Shown here: one piece after another, positions 58,489-64,000 of the stretch
How the letters are laid out: each line of letters begins with the position of its first letter
Position numbering within the stretch: position 1 is the first letter of the stretch
Origin: Chlamydiales bacterium
GTDB taxonomy: Bacteria > Chlamydiota > Chlamydiia > Chlamydiales > Simkaniaceae
DNA length: 64,000 nucleotides
Reading direction: 5' to 3'
Assembly: GCA_024233395.1 (NCBI GenBank)
Contig: JACKPR010000002.1
Span: forward strand, 632,142-696,141
Translations under genes and position numbers: made by a program
The notes under the pieces: model-generated
Databases searched by the model: none
Seen by the model: only the letters and a program-made list of their open reading frames with translations
What the model was told of the DNA's origin: nothing

Positions 58489-59628
58489 ATGTCGTTTTCT
58501 ACAGAAATTTCAAGGCTATATACGCAAACATTCTACCCTGAAACAGTCCCCTTTCGTGGATTTATGACCACAGGGGAAGAAAAAGAAGGGATGATCGCTG
58601 TGGAGATCACAGCAGAGGACGCTCTTCTTCCTTGGCACTTTTGGGCCATTTACACCACTTTTCAAGGAATTGCTTGGCTTTGGGGGGTAAAGAATGAGCT
58701 GCCAACAGAAATTTCTGCTCAATGGGTTCAGGACAAAAGAATCAACGACCCATTTGATTTTAGATGGAAAAACCGAAATTTTGAGCTGCGAAGAGTAGAA
58801 AAAGATACCCCTAGAGTAATCCCTGAACGGGGAACTCTTTATATTGAGAACGGAGAATGTGGATGGATCGGAACGGACCAAACCTATCACCTTAAAGATG
58901 ACCTTAAATTAAGTGATGGATCTCCCTATCCAGGGGAAGAAGAAGATCCTTTATTTCGCATTACAGCTACGACTGTTCTTCCTCAGCATCTTCCTTATTC
59001 TCTTTTTAACAACAAGAAAGAGGGTGAACGGGTTTTTTTCTATTATAAAGATCAACCTATTGAATTAACGCTCACCCAACAAAAGCAACCTACGGTAAGA
59101 AAAAGAGGAAATTTCGAAGATTATCTTCTTCAGATACAAAGAGAATTTAGGACTCGAGAAAACTATCTTTTTCCTTCAGATGTTCCTCAGGAAAGATTCA
59201 TCATCAATCTTGTGCCCCTAAGCAAAGAAGCAAAGGTTTGGGATCAGAGCGCGCAAGCTTTTGTTCCTGTTACAAAGGAAGCTGTCGACTTTTTTAATGC
59301 CTCTTCTCAGAAATCACAACGTCCTGCTTTATTGAAAAAAGGAGAACGTTGCCTTGTTTATGATTGCCCGAATTTAAAAGATGAAAGGGATGTAAAAGTC
59401 CTTGTCGATAGAAAACGTCTTATCATTATTGGTCTTCCCACAAAAATTGAAGAGTTTAATCGGGCTGTTCAAGCACACATTGAAAAAATAGAGGGTCAAG
59501 TAAAAATAATTCACAGCACCCCGATTATCAACGACTACATTGACCTTGAATTGAGTTGCTCTAGCCTTGATCCCCAGCATCTTACTTGGAAAGTTTGGGA
59601 AACGTGGTTAATCCTTAGATTTGATTAA
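58489..59628 (+). CDS. Unrecognised 379-residue protein
   Basis: I do not recognise this protein. It has no signal peptide and no membrane helix. The sequence is mixed alpha/beta, rich in aromatic and charged residues (LLPWHFWAIYTTFQGIAWLWGV near residue 50; RNFELRRVEKDTPRVIPERGTLYIENGECGWIG near 105). It is monocistronic with AGTAGG as ribosome-binding site, placed between the leader module and gpsA. The protein ends in a Trp-rich WKVWETWLILRFD. It could be a lineage-specific effector or enzyme; nothing in the sequence decides. Confidence 0.6.
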   Translation: MSFSTEISRLYTQTFYPETVPFRGFMTTGEEKEGMIAVEITAEDALLPWHFWAIYTTFQGIAWLWGVKNELPTEISAQWVQDKRINDPFDFRWKNRNFELRRVEKDTPRVIPERGTLYIENGECGWIGTDQTYHLKDDLKLSDGSPYPGEEEDPLFRITATTVLPQHLPYSLFNNKKEGERVFFYYKDQPIELTLTQQKQPTVRKRGNFEDYLLQIQREFRTRENYLFPSDVPQERFIINLVPLSKEAKVWDQSAQAFVPVTKEAVDFFNASSQKSQRPALLKKGERCLVYDCPNLKDERDVKVLVDRKRLIIIGLPTKIEEFNRAVQAHIEKIEGQVKIIHSTPIINDYIDLELSCSSLDPQHLTWKVWETWLILRFD

Positions 59629-59743
59629 AGCAGTTCTTGGGTATAAGTCTTTGATTCACAATGTGCATATATAGGTAAGGGTTCTATTCGCTTTTAAAGG
59701 CATTTTCAGGTATAATCTATATAAAAATTATTTAGGGTAAATC

Positions 59744-60742
59744 ATGAAAATTGGTTATTTAGGGGCTGGAGCTTGGGGCTTTTGTTTAGCAAACCTCTTA
59801 GCTGAAAAAGGATACGAAGTCAAGCTTTGGACAGGAAATCTCTCTCTTGCAGAAGTGCTAAAAAGGGGAGAAAGCCACCCAAAACTTCGAGACCATCAAG
59901 CCGAGGAAAACCTGGTTCTCACCACAGATCTTAATGAAGCGATTGCTGATGCCGATTTGATTATTGAATCGGTGACCTCTAAAGGACTTAGGCCCGTTCT
60001 TAATCTCTTAAAAAACTCAGGGTATATGGGAGCCCCCATTGTCCTCACCTCAAAAGGAATTGAGCAGGGAACAGGACTTTTGATGTCTGAAGTTGCCATT
60101 GAAGTGATGGGCGAGGATTTCCGCGATAAGATCGGTTGCTTGAGTGGCCCTAGTCTAGCTAATGAAGTGATGCGCAAGCTGCCAACTTCTGTTGTTGCCT
60201 CTGCCTATAACCCTGATCTCATGATGCAAATCTGTGAGGCCTTTACCACCTCTTATTTCCGCGTTTATCCCAATGATGATATGCGAGGGGTTTCTTTTGG
60301 TGGTGCCATGAAAAATATCGTTGCGATTGCTTGTGCCATTTCTGATGGACTAGGTTATGGTGAAAATACGAAAGCAGCTCTAATGACACGGGGTCTTCAT
60401 GAAATTCGTAAATTAGGTGAAACGATAGGGTGCTCCTCAGAAACACTCAATGGTCTTTCAGGACTTGGTGATCTTTGTGCGACCTGCTTATCAACGCTTA
60501 GCAGAAATTATATCTTTGGTAAACTCTTAGCCGAAGGGCATAGTCCTGATGAAGCGCGCGAAAAAATTGGAATGGTTGTTGAAGGAGCCTATACCTGTGT
60601 TTCAGCTCTTGAACTGAGCAAAAAAATGGGTGTTGAAATGCCGATTACCGAAGCAGTTCATGCCATCATCTATGAAGGGATTAATCCTAAAGAAGCTGTT
60701 GGTGCCCTTCTCATGCGCGCTGTTAAACAAGAGCATCTTTGA
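59744..60742 (+). CDS. gpsA: NAD(P)H-dependent glycerol-3-phosphate dehydrogenase
   Basis: This enzyme reduces dihydroxyacetone phosphate to sn-glycerol-3-phosphate for phospholipid synthesis. It has 332 residues, the usual length. The N-terminal Rossmann motif is GAGAWGFCLANLLAEKGYEV, the substrate region holds LSGPSLANEVMRKLPTSVV, and the catalytic Lys is in GGAMKNIVAIACAISDGLGYGENTKAAL. The C-terminal block LSGLGDLCATCLSTLSRNYIFG is also diagnostic. A TTAGGG site comes before the ATG. It is followed by a palindromic element only 4 bases after the stop. Confidence 0.96.
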   Translation: MKIGYLGAGAWGFCLANLLAEKGYEVKLWTGNLSLAEVLKRGESHPKLRDHQAEENLVLTTDLNEAIADADLIIESVTSKGLRPVLNLLKNSGYMGAPIVLTSKGIEQGTGLLMSEVAIEVMGEDFRDKIGCLSGPSLANEVMRKLPTSVVASAYNPDLMMQICEAFTTSYFRVYPNDDMRGVSFGGAMKNIVAIACAISDGLGYGENTKAALMTRGLHEIRKLGETIGCSSETLNGLSGLGDLCATCLSTLSRNYIFGKLLAEGHSPDEAREKIGMVVEGAYTCVSALELSKKMGVEMPITEAVHAIIYEGINPKEAVGALLMRAVKQEHL

Positions 60743-60745
60743 ACC

Positions 60746-60923
60746 TATCCTATAGATAAAACAGTTTAAAATTGGGACGATTTACCTGGATCTTTCCGGT
60801 GTCTTTTGACTCCTTAAAACTTCACCTTGTCTTATGGACAATGTTCTCGGTTTTAAGGAGTCAAAATCCATCAAAAATGTCTCGTTTAAATCATCCCAAT
60901 TTTAAACTGTTTTAGCTATGATA
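60746..60923. repeat. 178-bp palindrome with CCTTGTCTTATGGACAATG core
   Basis: The outer arms AAAACAGTTTAAAATTGGGA (60759-60778) and its exact inverse (60895-60914) pair over 20 bp and more. The inner arms TTTTGACTCCTTAAAAC / GTTTTAAGGAGTCAAAA pair perfectly over 17 bp. The tip is CCTTGTCTTATGGACAATG. It shares this tip with 2129-2257 and 15117-15184. It starts right after gpsA and fills most of the 282-bp gap before the giant gene. Confidence 0.85.
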
Positions 60924-61024
60924 AAAAGTTTCAGTCGATTTTTCGGTTCTTAGCATTAATTGCAATGTATTGTGGTTTTTTATAGAAAGAAAACTATGAT
61001 AAAAAAACCATTCTACATTCAATA

Positions 61025-64000
61025 ATGAAAAAAATTGAAACGCTTTATAAGCGGTTAATTCTTTACCTTGTAATCCTTTTTCAAGGATCTCTTTTTGCAA
61101 TTATTAATGTCACTGACACAACCTCATTACAGAATGCGATCAATACCGCCAATGGTGCTCCGGATACGATCTTTTTCTTAAATGGAATTACTTTGACAGG
61201 GCCTCTCCCAGCAGTAACCAATACTTATACCATTGATGGGAATGGTCAAACTTTAAGTGGAGCTAATACTTATCGTGGCTTTTTAATATTAGGAGGAAGC
61301 CCCACAGTTCAAAATTTGGGGATTCAAAATGTCGCTACTGTTGGAGGGGCTGGGGGTGGATCTCCTAACCAAAATTGTGGAACGGGTGGTGGAGGATTAG
61401 GTGCAGGAGCTGCGATTTATGTAGGAAATGGTGCAACCCCCTCTATCAGTAATGTCACAGTAACCAATGCTTCAGCAACAGGAGGAACTGCACCGATTCT
61501 TCCTGGAGGAGCAGGAAATGGAAGTGGCGGTGGTGGCGGTGGCCTTGGAGGAGCAGGGGGTGCTGCAACATCTGGAGGGACCGATGGTGGAGCCGGAGGA
61601 GGAGGTTATCTTCAAGGAGATAATGGAGCATCGGGAACACCAGGCACTGGCGGTGCAGGCGGTACAACGAATGGAGGAATGGGAGCCTCAACAGGTGTGC
61701 CGGCTATTGCAGGAGGTTATGGAGGAGGAGGTGGTGGTGCTTCTGGAGCAACAACAGCTGGAGGAACAGCCGCAGCAGGAGGCTATGGAGGCGGTGGAGG
61801 CGCTGGTTCCTCAAGAACAAACAAAAACGTAGGAAGTCAAGGGGGGTTTGGTGCTGGAGGCGGTGGAGCTGGAAGAAATGGAACGGGGGGAACTTCAGTT
61901 TACGGAGGAGGAGCTGGTGGAAATGGAGGAGGAGGAAGTGCTGCGCGAGGAGGAGGAGGAGCCGCTTTAGGAGGTGCAATTTTTACCGATACCACCTCGA
62001 CAGTCACAATTCTGACAAGTGTGAATCCTTTTGCTGGAAGTTCATTAACTGCAGGAGCTGGAGCAAATTCTGGAACGACTGCTGGAACAGATCTTTTTCT
62101 TGCATCAGGTGGAAATCTTCGTTTTGACATCACAGCAGGAACAGTTACTCTTTCTAATCCTATAGAAGCTGATACGATTAATGCGACGGGTGGCGTTGAA
62201 AAATTAGGACCAGGAATACTCAACTTTTCAACCCTTACAAATACTTATCAAGGAAGTACAACAATTACTGCTGGAACTTTGCAATTTGATGCCGATACAA
62301 ATTTAGGGGCAGCAGCAGCAAATGTGGTCTTGAATGGTGGAATATGGGAACCCTCGGTCACCCCACTCACATCGAATAAGGCTGTTTCGGTTGCAGCGCC
62401 TAGTTTCATTAATGTCCCTGCAGGATTTACATTCACTTCTGGTGGACTCATGACAGGGGCGAGTGGGTATACAAAAACAGGGACAGGAACTCTTATCCCT
62501 ACCGGTGCGAATGTAGGATACTCAGGAACCACGACTCTCAACGATGGAACGATTCAAGTGAGTGCTGACAATCCTTTAGGGACAGGAACTCTTGTTTTAA
62601 ATGGGGGGATTTTTGAGGCAACAGCATCGTTTTCCTCTTCAAGACTTGTTTCAATTACAGGGGCAGCAACAATTCAAACAACAGGTGGAGGAACAACCCT
62701 TACATTGAATGGAGTCATTAGCGGCGGTGCTGTTTCTTTAAATAAAACGGGGCTAGGAACATTAGAACTTGGTGGAGCGAATACCTTTACAGTTCCGACA
62801 ACTGTGACTGCTGGGCTCTTACGGCTTGTTGGCGCTGGAACCCTTGGAAATGCAGCAGACTTAAATCTTGTTGGAGGCGGTTTTGAAATTGCAACAGGAG
62901 CAGGGACAAAAACGATTGGAGCTCTGTCTGGCGCTGGGACTGGAATTAATTTAAACAACAATATCCTTGAAATCGCAAGTGGAACCTATAGTGGGGTGAT
63001 TTCTGGAACAGGAGGGATTACAAAATATGGTGCGGGAACGCTCGATCTTTCAGGAGTAAATACTTACACCGGACAGTCAACAATTAATGGCGGAGTTCTT
63101 AGCCTTTCAGGAGCAGGAACTCTTGGGGCGAATAGTCCCTTAAATATAGCAGCAGCAGGAACATTTGAAATTACCGCTGGAGCAGGTTCGAAAACGATTG
63201 GGACATTGACGGGGAGTGGAGGCATTGATTTAAACAACAATAATCTCTCGATTCCAGATGGGAATTTTTCAGGTGGTATTATTGGAACAGGAAGTATTCA
63301 GAAAATGACTCCAGGAACTCTTACCTTAAGTGGAGTCAATACTTATTCTGGTGGAACGACGATTACCGATGGAATATTAATTGTTGGTGCTGATAATAAT
63401 TTTGGAACAGGGGATGTCACGATGCAGGGCGGGGAGTTTCAACCTACTGTTTCTTTTTCAACCTCGAAAAATTTTGCTATTACTGGCCCTAATCCCTCAA
63501 CGATAAATACTCCTGCTGGGGTGACTTTCACCCTTGCTGGGACTCTTTCAGGATCTTTTCCTCTGACTAAAACAGGATTAGGAACCTTTGTTCCAACAAG
63601 TGCAAACGTAGGATACTCAGGAACGACAACACTCAGTTCTGGAACCCTTCAAGTCAGCGCAGATAATAATTTGGGAACAGGACCTCTTGTTTTAAATGGG
63701 GGAATTTTTGAGGCAACAGCATCGTTTTCATCTTCAAGACTTGTTTCAATTACGGGAGCAGCAACGATTCAAACAACAGGTGGAGGGACAACCCTTACTT
63801 TGAATGGAACGATGAGTGGAGGGGTAGGCTCTTTGGATAAAACAGGAGCCGGTACGTTAGAATTTGGTGGGGCCAATACATTTACAGTTCCGACAACTGT
63901 GACTGCAGGGCTCTTAAGACTTGTTGGCGCTGGAACTCTTGGAAATGCAGCAAACTTAAATCTTGTTGGGGGTGGTTTTGAAATTGCTGCAGGTGCAGGA
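61025..64000 (+). CDS. Giant glycine-rich autotransporter-type surface protein (partial, runs off the window)
   Basis: The frame is open from ATG 61025 to the window end, 992 codons, without a stop. After a signal peptide-like start (LYKRLILYLVILFQGSLFA) comes a right-handed beta-helix-like region (INVTDTTSLQNAINTANGAPDTI, then TYTIDGNGQTLSG). A Gly-rich region of about 200 residues follows. From about residue 390 there are passenger-associated transport repeats of the type K-x-G-x-G-T-L-x-L-x-G-x-N-T-Y-x-G-x-T-T-I (KTGLGTLELGGANTFT, KYGAGTLDLSGVNTYTG, KMTPGTLTLSGVNTYSG). Such proteins end in a beta-barrel, expected beyond 64000. A surface adhesin role is inferred. The ribosome-binding site is weak. 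Confidence 0.8.
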   Translation, partial: MKKIETLYKRLILYLVILFQGSLFAIINVTDTTSLQNAINTANGAPDTIFFLNGITLTGPLPAVTNTYTIDGNGQTLSGANTYRGFLILGGSPTVQNLGIQNVATVGGAGGGSPNQNCGTGGGGLGAGAAIYVGNGATPSISNVTVTNASATGGTAPILPGGAGNGSGGGGGGLGGAGGAATSGGTDGGAGGGGYLQGDNGASGTPGTGGAGGTTNGGMGASTGVPAIAGGYGGGGGGASGATTAGGTAAAGGYGGGGGAGSSRTNKNVGSQGGFGAGGGGAGRNGTGGTSVYGGGAGGNGGGGSAARGGGGAALGGAIFTDTTSTVTILTSVNPFAGSSLTAGAGANSGTTAGTDLFLASGGNLRFDITAGTVTLSNPIEADTINATGGVEKLGPGILNFSTLTNTYQGSTTITAGTLQFDADTNLGAAAANVVLNGGIWEPSVTPLTSNKAVSVAAPSFINVPAGFTFTSGGLMTGASGYTKTGTGTLIPTGANVGYSGTTTLNDGTIQVSADNPLGTGTLVLNGGIFEATASFSSSRLVSITGAATIQTTGGGTTLTLNGVISGGAVSLNKTGLGTLELGGANTFTVPTTVTAGLLRLVGAGTLGNAADLNLVGGGFEIATGAGTKTIGALSGAGTGINLNNNILEIASGTYSGVISGTGGITKYGAGTLDLSGVNTYTGQSTINGGVLSLSGAGTLGANSPLNIAAAGTFEITAGAGSKTIGTLTGSGGIDLNNNNLSIPDGNFSGGIIGTGSIQKMTPGTLTLSGVNTYSGGTTITDGILIVGADNNFGTGDVTMQGGEFQPTVSFSTSKNFAITGPNPSTINTPAGVTFTLAGTLSGSFPLTKTGLGTFVPTSANVGYSGTTTLSSGTLQVSADNNLGTGPLVLNGGIFEATASFSSSRLVSITGAATIQTTGGGTTLTLNGTMSGGVGSLDKTGAGTLEFGGANTFTVPTTVTAGLLRLVGAGTLGNAANLNLVGGGFEIAAGAG
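62508..64000 (+). repeat. Long direct repeat, 1095-bp period, inside the giant gene
   Basis: Positions 62508-62905 recur at 63603-64000 with few differences (for example GTAGGATACTCAGG at 62513 and 63608, and the block around 62591 at 63686). The offset is 365 codons exactly. The second copy continues past the window edge, so more copies may follow. Near-identity at the DNA level, unlike the older repeats between them, shows a recent duplication or gene conversion. Confidence 0.85.

Noticed and set aside
61455..62961. Minus-strand frames rich in Leu/His/Pro opposite the giant gene
   Set aside because: They are shadows of the Gly-rich plus-strand coding sequence. Composition follows directly from GGA/GGT codons read in reverse.
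1..64000. CRISPR arrays, rRNA genes and complete insertion sequences with transposase
   Set aside because: No regularly spaced short direct repeats, no rRNA-like blocks and no transposase or integrase motifs were found on either strand.

Overview
The window looks like part of a chromosome of an environmental chlamydia (phylum Chlamydiota), most likely a Simkania-like member. It is AT-rich. Its housekeeping proteins (MnmG, SecA, RuvC, Psd, MnmE, LipA/LpdA, GlgC, RuvA, MutL) look chlamydial. Several neighbourhoods match the chlamydial order as I remember it: nth-mnmE near psd and secA, lpdA-lipA, mutL with an M24 peptidase, and a UDPGP-family gene near gpsA. It also carries lineage-specific outer-membrane proteins, autotransporters, ankyrin-type and unrecognised effector-like genes. 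The species is an inference from gene content only.

Layout. 1-7 kb: mnmG with a tiny ribosomal-protein-like gene, a DUF4396 membrane protein, an unrecognised gene pair, an HTH gene and dnaB. 7-11.4 kb: a tandem duplication of an AAA+ ATPase gene next to tRNA-Ser, in which the two copies have decayed in opposite ways. 11.4-21.4 kb: a membrane-anchored unknown, a secreted Nudix protein, pepF, mutL, an M24 peptidase, a HAMP/class III cyclase, and crcB with DUF190. 21.4-25.8 kb: a small HTH gene behind a long structured leader, two tandem paralogues of unknown function and an outer-membrane porin-like gene. 25.9-33 kb: an MFS transporter, tdk, an orphan histidine kinase, and pseudopilin-like genes split by an OPT transporter gene. 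33-43.6 kb: unknowns, a phosphoesterase, an ankyrin protein with an apparent frameshift, glgC, the lpdA-lipA cluster, a zinc-ribbon protein, a scar of two gene ends and a VWA protein. 43.6-61 kb: secA, psd, MFS, an autotransporter with a new-looking repeat, nth-mnmE, ruvC-ruvA, a heptosyltransferase cluster, a second copy of the small HTH/leader module, an unknown and gpsA. 61 kb to the end: a very large glycine-rich autotransporter-type gene that runs off the window.

Three things stand out. (1) Two paralogous small HTH proteins (21664 +, 58182 -) lie 36 kb apart on opposite strands. Each is preceded by about 220 bp of conserved, folded leader, which also reads as an antisense small RNA with its own terminator. 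(2) Intergenic DNA is full of long imperfect palindromes, many close to 160 bp. Several share a core loop with compensatory base changes, and one has entered the start of ruvC and now supplies its start codon. (3) In the duplicated AAA+ locus, the full-length copy has lost its ATPase motifs, while the copy with intact motifs carries a stop codon just after Walker A.

All functional calls rest on motifs read by eye; no database search was run.
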